Source: Bacteroidota bacterium (GTDB taxonomy: Bacteria > Bacteroidota > Bacteroidia > Flavobacteriales > Weeksellaceae). Taken from it: DNA of 22,283 nucleotides. Shown one piece after another: positions 1 to 6,935 of this stretch. Position 1 is the stretch's first letter, and every line of letters begins with the position of its first letter. Where the stretch lies: contig JAEWHB010000213.1 in the NCBI GenBank assembly GCA_023388015.1, forward strand, positions 1-22,283. Reading direction: 5' to 3'. Under the pieces are notes generated by a model. It ran no database searches. It was not told the origin of the DNA and worked only from the letters and a program-made list of their open reading frames with translations. A program made the translations under genes and the position numbers.

Positions 1-1
1 T

Positions 2-9
2 TAACTTTG
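2..9 (+). promoter_or_regulatory. -7 promoter box (TAnnTTTG) for the toxin-antitoxin pair
   Basis: TAACTTTG is a perfect match to the Bacteroidota -7 consensus TAnnTTTG. It lies 20 bases before the ATG of the antitoxin-like gene, so transcription would begin roughly at position 15. The matching -33 TTG element would fall outside the window. Confidence 0.6.
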
Positions 10-29
10 ATTAGAGTAAATATAAAATT

Positions 30-230
30 ATGGATTTATTAACCAAGAAGAAAAAAATCATCCATTGGATTGACTCCATAAAAGATGAAAAAATATTGGA
101 TCAATTGGAAAGGTTCAGCGAAGAAACACCTTTCGCTTTTGATAAAGAAATTCAAAATGCAATATCTGGAGTAGAATTAAAAAAACGTACAACGGAGTTT
201 CTTGAAAGTTTAGATTGGAAAAAACAATAA
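30..230 (+). CDS. Putative antitoxin of a type II toxin-antitoxin pair
   Basis: This is a 66-residue, highly charged, helix-prone protein (MDLLTKKKKIIHWIDSI...) with no signal peptide or membrane segment. Small acidic/basic helical proteins of this size lie directly upstream of RelE/ParE-family toxins in many Bacteroidota; they bind the toxin and usually repress their own promoter. I infer the role from size, from the 16-base overlap with the downstream RelE/ParE-like gene and from the shared promoter. I do not recognise a named antitoxin family or a clear DNA-binding motif. The ATG at 30 follows the perfect -7 box by a normal leader length. Confidence 0.55.
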   Translation: MDLLTKKKKIIHWIDSIKDEKILDQLERFSEETPFAFDKEIQNAISGVELKKRTTEFLESLDWKKQ

Positions 231-538
231 TATATTACAAACCAGAAGTCGAAACCTTCATTAATAATTTGGTTTTTGATTTGTATATAAAAGAATACTT
301 TGGCTTTCTTGAAGATGCAATAAAGTACAAAGACAGCCTAATTGACTTTATTGAAAAACATATTTCTAACTTTCCACATCGTTTTACTCCTTTTGCATTA
401 AGAAATTTGGGTTCAAAATATATTTTTTATAAAGCAAATCATAACACAACATGGTATGTTTTTTTTGAGAACCAAAACAATGAATTTTTAATCACTCATA
501 TCACAAACAATCACAATGAGATTGCTCAATTTTTATAA
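215..538 (+). CDS. RelE/ParE-family toxin-like protein
   Basis: This 107-residue protein has two N-terminal helical stretches and then a run of beta strands: residues about 68-100 read KYIFYKANHNTTWYVFFE..., then FLITHITNNH. The TTWYVFFE and ITNNH strands resemble the core of Bacteroidota RelE/ParE toxins, which act as ribosome-dependent mRNA interferases or gyrase poisons. The start is a TTG overlapping the end of the antitoxin-like gene by 16 bases; no ATG is available nearby, and such overlap is typical of translationally coupled toxin-antitoxin pairs. Which of the two activities it has cannot be told from the sequence. The frame is intact and of normal family length. Confidence 0.65.
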   Translation: MEKTIIYYKPEVETFINNLVFDLYIKEYFGFLEDAIKYKDSLIDFIEKHISNFPHRFTPFALRNLGSKYIFYKANHNTTWYVFFENQNNEFLITHITNNHNEIAQFL

Positions 539-559
539 CTAAACTGACTATATTTAAAA

Positions 560-1564
560 ATGCAAACAATAGAACAAGCAACACAAACATTACCTATCAA
601 AGGTTACCTCAATATGGAAATTCCGGCTGGAATTGATTTGGTAGCCGAAATCAATAAAATGCGCAAAGAAAAAAATGCGATCATTCTGGCGCATTATTAT
701 CAGACCGGTGACATTCAGGACATCGCAGATTTTCTGGGTGACAGTTTACAATTGGCGCGTGCCGCAGCAGATACCGAAGCCGATATGATCGTATTTTGTG
801 GAGTTCATTTTATGGCCGAAGCCGCCAAAATCCTAAATCCGACCAAAAAAGTCGTTCTGCCCGATATGCTGGCGGGTTGTTCACTTGCCGATTCCTGTAC
901 AGGCGAAGGTTTACGAACATTGCGTGAGCAACATCCCGGATCCATCGTGGTAAGTTATATCAATTGTGATGCAGGCGTAAAAGCGGAAAGTGACATCATT
1001 GTGACTTCCTCAAATGCTGAAACCATTATCAATTCATTGCCTCCTGAGCAAAAAATCATCTTTGCTCCCGATAAAAATCTGGGTCGTTATCTGAATCAGG
1101 TTACGGGACGAAAAATGATTTTGTGGGATGGTGCTTGTATGGTTCACGAAGCTTTTTCATTGGAAAGAATTGCGCAGCAAATGGCAGAAAATCCAAACGC
1201 CAAACTGATTGCGCACCCCGAATCGGAGGAACCGGTTTTACAAGTTGCAGATTTCATTGGTTCGACTTCTCGATTGCTTGATTATGTTCAAAACGATGAA
1301 TCACAAGAATTTATCATTGCAACGGAAGAAGGAATCATCCATGAAATGAAAAAATTGGCACCTCATAAAAAACTCATTCCGGCTTTGACACAAGATGAAT
1401 CTTGTAATTGTTCCGAATGTTTTTATATGAAAAGAAATACGATGGAGAAGCTTTATCTCTGTATGAAATACGAATTACCGGAAATTCACATCGATGAGGA
1501 ATTGCGCGTAAAAGCCTTGAAATCCATTAATAAGATGTTGGAATTGTCGGTAAAAGTTAAGTAA
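560..1564 (+). CDS. nadA: Quinolinate synthase NadA
   Basis: NadA condenses iminoaspartate with dihydroxyacetone phosphate to quinolinate in de novo NAD synthesis, using a [4Fe-4S] cluster in the cytosol. The 334-residue product carries the family landmarks: ILAHYYQ (about 42-48), GDSLQLAR, the DMLAGCSLADSC block with the first cluster cysteine near 107, the WDGACMVHE block with the second near 193, and the CNCSECFYM block with the third near 287. Length and order match full-length NadA. The ATG gives an N-terminus typical of the family. nadB and nadC are not adjacent. The gene lies 21 bases after the toxin gene and only 32 bases before the initiating sugar transferase, so co-transcription with the polysaccharide genes is possible. 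Confidence 0.96.
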   Translation: MQTIEQATQTLPIKGYLNMEIPAGIDLVAEINKMRKEKNAIILAHYYQTGDIQDIADFLGDSLQLARAAADTEADMIVFCGVHFMAEAAKILNPTKKVVLPDMLAGCSLADSCTGEGLRTLREQHPGSIVVSYINCDAGVKAESDIIVTSSNAETIINSLPPEQKIIFAPDKNLGRYLNQVTGRKMILWDGACMVHEAFSLERIAQQMAENPNAKLIAHPESEEPVLQVADFIGSTSRLLDYVQNDESQEFIIATEEGIIHEMKKLAPHKKLIPALTQDESCNCSECFYMKRNTMEKLYLCMKYELPEIHIDEELRVKALKSINKMLELSVKVK

Positions 1565-1596
1565 TAAGATAAATATAAAAGGAATCAGGATTGGTC

Positions 1597-2202
1597 ATGT
1601 ACAAAATCGTTTTCAAACGAATCATTGACTTTGTTGCGGCGCTGTTTGGGTTGTTGGTCTTAAGTCCTGTTTTTATTTTTGTGACGTTGGGATTGTTGAT
1701 TGCCAATAATGGAAAGCCTTTCTTTTTCCAGAAAAGACCGGGAAAGAACGATAAAATCTTTAGGATTGTAAAGTTCAGAACGATGAATGATAAAAAGAAT
1801 GCTGAAGGAAATCTCCTTCCAGATGCAGAAAGACTGACAGCCATTGGTGGTTTTGTTCGGAAAACCTCCTTGGATGAAATCCCACAGCTTTTAAATGTAT
1901 TAAAAGGCGATATGAGTCTGATCGGGCCGCGTCCCTTATTGGTTCAGTATCTTCCTTTGTACAATCAACAACAAAAAAGAAGGCATTCCGTACGGCCGGG
2001 GATTACAGGTTGGGCGCAGGTAAATGGGAGAAACGCCATTTCATGGCAGCAGAAATTCGAATATGATGTTTGGTATGTCGATAATTTATCGTTTGGATTG
2101 GACTTGAAAATCTTGTGGATGACTTTGCGAAAAGTAATCAAAACGGAAGGTATTTCGCAAAGCGGTCAGGCAACGATGGAAGCTTTTAAAGGAAATAATT
2201 AA
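1597..2202 (+). CDS. Initiating phosphoglycosyl transferase, PglC-like (bacterial sugar transferase family)
   Basis: The enzyme transfers a sugar phosphate from a UDP-sugar to undecaprenyl phosphate at the inner membrane, the first step of glycan assembly. At 201 residues it is the short, monotopic PglC type rather than the long WbaP/WcaJ type. Visible features are a hydrophobic re-entrant helix (about 8-36, with the SP kink at 23-24), KFRTM (59-63), the catalytic Asp-Glu dyad in SLDEIPQ (93-94), SLIGPRP (107-112) and RPGITGWAQVNGRN (133-146). I chose the ATG at 1597 rather than the TTG six bases upstream because MYKIVFKRIIDF is the usual N-terminus. With the downstream acetyltransferase, aminotransferase and dehydratase, the likely substrate is UDP-diacetylbacillosamine or an isomer. 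Confidence 0.93.
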   Translation: MYKIVFKRIIDFVAALFGLLVLSPVFIFVTLGLLIANNGKPFFFQKRPGKNDKIFRIVKFRTMNDKKNAEGNLLPDAERLTAIGGFVRKTSLDEIPQLLNVLKGDMSLIGPRPLLVQYLPLYNQQQKRRHSVRPGITGWAQVNGRNAISWQQKFEYDVWYVDNLSFGLDLKILWMTLRKVIKTEGISQSGQATMEAFKGNN

Positions 2203-2211
2203 ATTTGAAAG

Positions 2212-2826
2212 ATGTATTTATTTGGGGCAAGCGGACACGGCAAAGTTGTAGCGGAAGTTGCAGAATCAGTAGGAATGAAAATCAGCGGTTTTATTGATGA
2301 TAATCCTCATTTTCAGAAAATATGGGATTATCCCGTGATAACAGAGTTGCCTGCTTCTCTCCAATCCTTATTCTTATCTGTGGGCAATAATCAAACCCGA
2401 AAAAAACTTGCCCAGCGCTTTGAAAATCAGAATTTTGATGTAATTATTCATGATTCAGTCAATCTTTCTCATCGGGCATTAATCAATGATGGAACTGTGA
2501 TCATGGCGGGAGTTTCTATAAATACCGATGTAAAAATTGGAAGGCACTGTATTTTAAATACCAATTCTTCTGTAGATCATGATTGTGTAATTGGAGATTT
2601 TGTTCATATTTCTCCCAATGCTGCTCTTGCAGGAGGAATTACGATAGGGGAAGGCGCTCATATTGGAATTGGAGCATCTGTCATTCAAGGATTGAAAATT
2701 GGGAAATGGGCCATAATAGGAGCCGGTGCTGTTGTGCTGAAAGATGTTCCTGATTTCGCAGTAGTAGTAGGCAATCCCGGAAAAATCATAAAATACCAAC
2801 AAATAAATGAATTTGATCAGACGTAA
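2212..2826 (+). CDS. PglD/NeuD-like sugar O/N-acetyltransferase
   Basis: This 204-residue protein has the two-domain PglD/NeuD architecture: an N-terminal nucleotide-sugar-binding domain opening with LFGASGHGKVV (3-13), then a left-handed beta-helix of hexapeptide repeats (about 90-190). The likely catalytic His is H123 in SSVDHDC, matching the His of the PglD active site. In the bacillosamine pathway the enzyme uses acetyl-CoA to N-acetylate the 4-amino group of a UDP-sugar. It follows the sugar transferase by 9 bases, so the two are almost certainly co-transcribed. An O-acetyltransferase role (NeuD-like) cannot be excluded, but the neighbours favour UDP-4-amino-sugar as the substrate. Confidence 0.88.
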   Translation: MYLFGASGHGKVVAEVAESVGMKISGFIDDNPHFQKIWDYPVITELPASLQSLFLSVGNNQTRKKLAQRFENQNFDVIIHDSVNLSHRALINDGTVIMAGVSINTDVKIGRHCILNTNSSVDHDCVIGDFVHISPNAALAGGITIGEGAHIGIGASVIQGLKIGKWAIIGAGAVVLKDVPDFAVVVGNPGKIIKYQQINEFDQT

Positions 2827-2997
2827 TCTTAATTAAATTCATAACAATTTCATGTTTTTATAAATCAAATTCAGAATTCTTTTTCATTTCCTTTATTATT
2901 AAAAAACGTGTTTACACTGTCTTAGGAAGCTGTATTTCCAATAGGAATCAAATATTCTGAAAAAAATGAATATACGATTTCTCATGCCAAAACGTTG

Positions 2998-3005
2998 TAT
3001 ATTTG
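2998..3005 (+). promoter_or_regulatory. -7 promoter box (TATATTTG) for the aminotransferase/dehydratase genes
   Basis: TATATTTG is a perfect TAnnTTTG match, 22 bases before the ATG at 3028. It sits at the end of a 201-base AT-rich gap that separates the acetyltransferase from the aminotransferase, where a promoter would be expected. I see no good TTG at the -33 position, so its strength is uncertain. Confidence 0.55.
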
Positions 3006-3027
3006 TAGCCCACTCGTAACTGCTGTA

Positions 3028-4134
3028 ATGAATAAAAAAATCTGGTTGTCATCCCCGCATATGGGAGGTAATGAGTTGAACTTTATTAAGGAAGCCTTTG
3101 ACACCAATTGGGTTGCGCCATTGGGTCCAAATGTGGAAGGTTTTGAAAATGATCTTGAAACTTATTTAGGTTCTTCATCTCATGTAGCTGCTTTAAGTTC
3201 GGGGACTGCTGCGTTGCATCTAGCGCTTATAATGGCTGGTGTAAAGCATGGAGATGAGGTGATTTGCCAAAGTATGACTTTTTCTGCATCTGCAAATCCA
3301 ATTGCCTATTTAGGGGCAAAGCCAATTTTTGTTGATAGTGAAAGTGAAACTTGGAATATTTGTCCGGTTATGCTTGAAGAAGCGATTGAGGACAGAATTT
3401 CAAAAGGTAAAAAACCAAAAGCAATCGTGGCTGTTCATCTTTACGGAATGCCTTATAAATCTGATGAAATCAAAGAATTAGCTATAAAATTTGAAATTCC
3501 GGTTATTGAAGATGCTGCTGAGGCTTTGGGAAGTAAATACAAAGGACAGAATTGTGGGACATTGGGAGATTTTTCGATTCTTTCTTTTAATGGAAACAAG
3601 ATTATTACCACTTCTGGCGGAGGAGCTCTGGTCACCACCAATCAGGATCAAAAAGAAAAAGCTGTATTCTTGGCTACACAAGCAAGAGATACCGCGCCCC
3701 ATTATCAGCATTCTGAAATAGGATACAATTATCGTATGTCCAACATTGTGGCCGGAATTGGAAGAGGTCAGATGGAAGTTCTGAATCAACGCGTGGAAGC
3801 CAGAAGAGCGAACTATAAATATTATCAATCAAAACTTAAAGAAAGAAGCGAAATTAGTTTTCAAGATGAACCCACCGATTTTTTTTCCAATAGATGGTTG
3901 AGTTGTATTTTGACTTCATCTTTTGAAAAAAGAGAGGAAATACGATTGAGGTTATTAAATGAGAATATTGAATCGAGGCCTTTATGGAAACCGATGCATT
4001 TGCAACCCGTTTTCAGTAACTGCCCGAAATATTTAAACGGCACAAGTGAGCATTTATTCGAAATAGGATTATGTTTGCCAAGTGGATCAGATTTAACAGA
4101 ATCAGATTTAAAACGAATAGTTGAAAACATTTAG
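3028..4134 (+). CDS. PLP-dependent sugar aminotransferase, DegT/DnrJ/EryC1/StrS family (PglE-like)
   Basis: The 368-residue product is a full-length member of the nucleotide-sugar aminotransferase family, which converts a UDP-4-keto-6-deoxy sugar to the 4-amino sugar using glutamate. Landmarks are SSGTAALHLAL (58-68), the VIEDAAEALGSKY motif with the PLP-binding Asp near 162, and SFNGNKIITTSGGG with the Schiff-base lysine at 191. A longer reading from a TTG at 2995 is possible, but it would begin next to and read through the -7 box at 2998-3005; the ATG at 3028 is the family-like start (MNKKIWLSSPHMGG). It overlaps the downstream dehydratase gene by 14 bases, which implies translational coupling. 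Confidence 0.92.
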   Translation: MNKKIWLSSPHMGGNELNFIKEAFDTNWVAPLGPNVEGFENDLETYLGSSSHVAALSSGTAALHLALIMAGVKHGDEVICQSMTFSASANPIAYLGAKPIFVDSESETWNICPVMLEEAIEDRISKGKKPKAIVAVHLYGMPYKSDEIKELAIKFEIPVIEDAAEALGSKYKGQNCGTLGDFSILSFNGNKIITTSGGGALVTTNQDQKEKAVFLATQARDTAPHYQHSEIGYNYRMSNIVAGIGRGQMEVLNQRVEARRANYKYYQSKLKERSEISFQDEPTDFFSNRWLSCILTSSFEKREEIRLRLLNENIESRPLWKPMHLQPVFSNCPKYLNGTSEHLFEIGLCLPSGSDLTESDLKRIVENI

Positions 4135-6049
4135 TTATCCTTTTTTAAGTTACAAACTTAAAAAGACGCTTCAGAAAGAAACCTCCCGTTGGCTGGTGTT
4201 GGGGATTGATTTGTATATCACAGTCAACACCTATGCCATTGCATTTGGGATTTTGAAGTTATTGGGATTGGGAGGCAACCTAAGTTTTTATCAGATGGTA
4301 GTTTACCAATTGCCATTGGTCGCCTTATTTGCATTTGTTTCATTTTTAATTACATCCTCCTATAAGGGCATCGTTCGGCATACGGGTTTCAAAGATATCC
4401 TCAATGTCCTCAAAGCCAATGTGCTTTATACCATCCTGATTACCATTTATTCATGGACGTTGTTTGAAGCAAATGTCAATTCGATTTATAATCCGCACAA
4501 AGCTTTGATTCTCGTTCATTTTTTGATGAATACCATAGTGCTGTCTTTTCTTAGAATTTTATACAAGGGGCTCTATAATTATTACGTAATGGGAAATCGT
4601 TACAAAAGAAAAATAATGATTTATGGGGCGGGCGATTCCGGTGTAATTACTTATAAAGCTTTGAAGAATGATGAAAAAAGCCGGGTTACGGTTTTTGGCT
4701 TTATGGATGACAAAAAGAAGAAATTCGGAAAAAAAATAAATGGTGTCACGGTTTATAATCCCAAAGTAGTTACCCAAGATTTCGTTGAAAAAAACAATAT
4801 TGCAGAGATAATCATTTCCATTCAGAACCTGACGCCATCACAACTTACACAGATCGTCGATAAGTTTGCAGATTTCCCTGTAACTTTAAAAATTGTTCCG
4901 GCTGTCAGCACTTGGTTGAAAGGTGATTTAACGGCGCAACAAATCAAAGCCATTCGAATCGAAGACCTTTTGGGACGAAAACCTATCAAATTAGACAACC
5001 TCGAAATCAAAAATGAAATAGAAGGGAAAGTGGTCATGGTAACCGGAGCCGCAGGATCAATCGGGAGCGAAATTGCCAGACAATTAATGGGTTATCCTTA
5101 CAAGCAACTCATATTGGTTGACCAAGCGGAATCACCCTTGTTTGAACTTCAGCAATCTTCAAAAAAACTTCAGCGAGAAAACTGTGATTTCGTGATGGGT
5201 GATGTAAGGAATCAGGAAAGAATGGAGGTGATGATTGGGTATTACCAACCCGATATTATTTTTCATGCTGCAGCTTACAAACACGTACCGCTTATGGAAG
5301 ACAATCCCTACGAAGCTATAATGGCCAATGTAAAAGGGACCAAAACCATAGCTGATTTGGCAGTTAAATTCAAGGTCGAAAAATTTGTCATGGTTTCAAC
5401 AGACAAAGCGGTTAACCCAACCAATGTAATGGGAGCCACCAAAAGATTGGCAGAATTATATGTGACACAACTCAATAGCAAATTTGACACCAAATTTATC
5501 GTAACCAGATTTGGAAATGTTTTAGGATCCAATGGTTCTGTAATTCCGACTTTTAAAAAACAAATTGAAGAAGGCGGGCCACTTACGGTGACGCATCCAG
5601 ATATCACGAGGTATTTTATGACAATTCCCGAAGCTTGTCAATTGGTTTTGGAAGCCGGCGCAATGGGCAACGGAGGCGAAGTTTTTGTGTTTGATATGGG
5701 AGAGTCGGTCCGGATTTTTGATTTGGCCAAAAAAGTTATTCAATTGAGTGGGCTTAAATATCCGGACGATATCGACATCAAGATTACCGGACTAAGACCT
5801 GGAGAAAAGATTTATGAAGAATTATTGACCCATGATGAAACAGCAATCAAGACGCATCATCCCAAAATTATGATCGCCAAGGTAAATAATTCAAAAGAAG
5901 ATTTACAAGAAAAAATCATGGAATTACTATCTATCCCCGAGTTAGATAATCCCTACGAAACAAATTTTTATTTGGTTTCGTTCATCAAAGAATTAGTGCC
6001 GGAATACCTACCAAACAATTCTATATACACAGATATTAATACAAAATAA
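4121..6049 (+). CDS. Membrane nucleotide-sugar 4,6-dehydratase, PglF/CapD/WbpM-like
   Basis: This 642-residue protein has four predicted membrane helices (about 24-46, 60-80, 100-116, 128-148), a first Rossmann-like domain starting at IYGAGDSG (168-174) and a second, catalytic SDR domain with TGAAGSIG (308-315). The active site reads STDKAVNPTNVMGATKR: the usual Tyr-x3-Lys is replaced by Met437-x3-Lys441, as known for FlaA1/WbpM/PglF enzymes that turn UDP-GlcNAc into the UDP-4-keto-6-deoxy sugar. The start is a TTG overlapping the aminotransferase stop; the next Met is past the first helix, so TTG is preferred. It supplies the substrate of the upstream aminotransferase. Whether the product keeps or inverts C5 is not visible. 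Confidence 0.93.
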   Translation: MKTFSYPFLSYKLKKTLQKETSRWLVLGIDLYITVNTYAIAFGILKLLGLGGNLSFYQMVVYQLPLVALFAFVSFLITSSYKGIVRHTGFKDILNVLKANVLYTILITIYSWTLFEANVNSIYNPHKALILVHFLMNTIVLSFLRILYKGLYNYYVMGNRYKRKIMIYGAGDSGVITYKALKNDEKSRVTVFGFMDDKKKKFGKKINGVTVYNPKVVTQDFVEKNNIAEIIISIQNLTPSQLTQIVDKFADFPVTLKIVPAVSTWLKGDLTAQQIKAIRIEDLLGRKPIKLDNLEIKNEIEGKVVMVTGAAGSIGSEIARQLMGYPYKQLILVDQAESPLFELQQSSKKLQRENCDFVMGDVRNQERMEVMIGYYQPDIIFHAAAYKHVPLMEDNPYEAIMANVKGTKTIADLAVKFKVEKFVMVSTDKAVNPTNVMGATKRLAELYVTQLNSKFDTKFIVTRFGNVLGSNGSVIPTFKKQIEEGGPLTVTHPDITRYFMTIPEACQLVLEAGAMGNGGEVFVFDMGESVRIFDLAKKVIQLSGLKYPDDIDIKITGLRPGEKIYEELLTHDETAIKTHHPKIMIAKVNNSKEDLQEKIMELLSIPELDNPYETNFYLVSFIKELVPEYLPNNSIYTDINTK

Positions 6050-6101
6050 ATCAGTAAACTTAAACTAACTAAATCGCTTCCAATTAGATTAATGTCGGAT
6101 T

Positions 6102-6134
6102 CTGTTAAACAGCTTTAGAATAGTTTTATATTTG
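6102..6134 (+). promoter_or_regulatory. Promoter of the wza-wzc unit: dyad plus perfect -7 box
   Basis: TATATTTG at 6127-6134 is a perfect TAnnTTTG box, 21 bases before the ATG at 6156. The -33 region has no TTG; instead it holds the 11-base dyad CTGTTAAACAG (6102-6112), which could be an operator. The start of transcription would be near 6140. Confidence 0.55.
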
Positions 6135-6155
6135 CATCTTGATAATGGCAGAAAA

Positions 6156-6932
6156 ATGGGAATAAACCTCCGATTTATATATTACAGATTTATAATTTTA
6201 ATTTTAGCCGCATTTTTTATTACTTCTTGCGTGCCGAGAGAAAGAATCGTTTACTTTCAGGGAGATCTTGAGTCTTTGGAAAAATTAGCAGATGAGTATG
6301 CTGCGAGAATCCAGCCAGATGACTTACTCTCGATTACCGTTTTTGGACGGGATATGGAGGCTACGCGTATATTTAATCAGGAAAGTAACGTCGGTGTCTC
6401 TTCTGGGGAAAGCAGGCAATCTTATTTGGTAGATGAAGAAGGCAATATAGAGTTTCCGGTTTTGGGAAAAATAAAATTGGGAGGACTTACCAGGAGCGAA
6501 GCAATTCTATACATGAAAGGACTTCTCAGCCGAGACATCATAGATCCAGGCGTGTCTATAACGATTACCAACTACAGAATTACAGTTTTGGGAGAGGTAG
6601 GCAGCCCGGGAACTTTTTCTTTGGAAAATGAAAAAGTAACAATTTTAGAAGCTTTGGGTATGGCCGGTGATTTAACCATAAATGGTGTCAGAGAAAACGT
6701 ATTGGTAATCAGAGAAGAAGGTGGTCAGCGGAATTTTCATAGGGTTAATTTGACAACGGAAGAAATTTTCAACTCTCCGGTTTATTATTTGTCCCAAAAT
6801 GATGTGGTATATGTAGAACCCAATAAGAACAAAATAAATTCTGCCAGAGATACCAATGTTATGCGAAATGTGTCATTTGTGATATCAGTAGCTAGTTTTT
6901 TACTTACCATAATTGTTTTAATAAGCCGTTGA
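6156..6932 (+). CDS. Wza-like polysaccharide export lipoprotein
   Basis: The 258-residue product starts with a lipoprotein signal peptide whose lipobox is ITSC (Cys at 25), so it should be anchored in the outer membrane. It has a polysaccharide biosynthesis/export domain (about 50-142, IQPDDLLSITVFGRD...) and one SLBB domain (about 142-200, TVLGEVGSPGTFSL). A C-terminal hydrophobic helix (about 239-256, FVISVASFLLTIIVLI) recalls the membrane-spanning helix of Wza. It would form the outer-membrane channel paired with the Wzc-like protein 3 bases downstream. A TTG start at 6132 would lie inside the -7 promoter box, so I use the ATG at 6156. It is shorter than E. coli Wza, as is usual in Bacteroidota. 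Confidence 0.92.
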   Translation: MGINLRFIYYRFIILILAAFFITSCVPRERIVYFQGDLESLEKLADEYAARIQPDDLLSITVFGRDMEATRIFNQESNVGVSSGESRQSYLVDEEGNIEFPVLGKIKLGGLTRSEAILYMKGLLSRDIIDPGVSITITNYRITVLGEVGSPGTFSLENEKVTILEALGMAGDLTINGVRENVLVIREEGGQRNFHRVNLTTEEIFNSPVYYLSQNDVVYVEPNKNKINSARDTNVMRNVSFVISVASFLLTIIVLISR

Positions 6933-6935
6933 TAG

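Noticed and set aside
549..556. TATATTTA as a -7 box for nadA
   Set aside because: It is one base off consensus and ends 4 bases before the ATG, so the transcript would start inside the gene.
1557..1844. A 95-codon - strand frame opposite the sugar transferase
   Set aside because: It is the shadow of a gene with all its catalytic motifs on the + strand.
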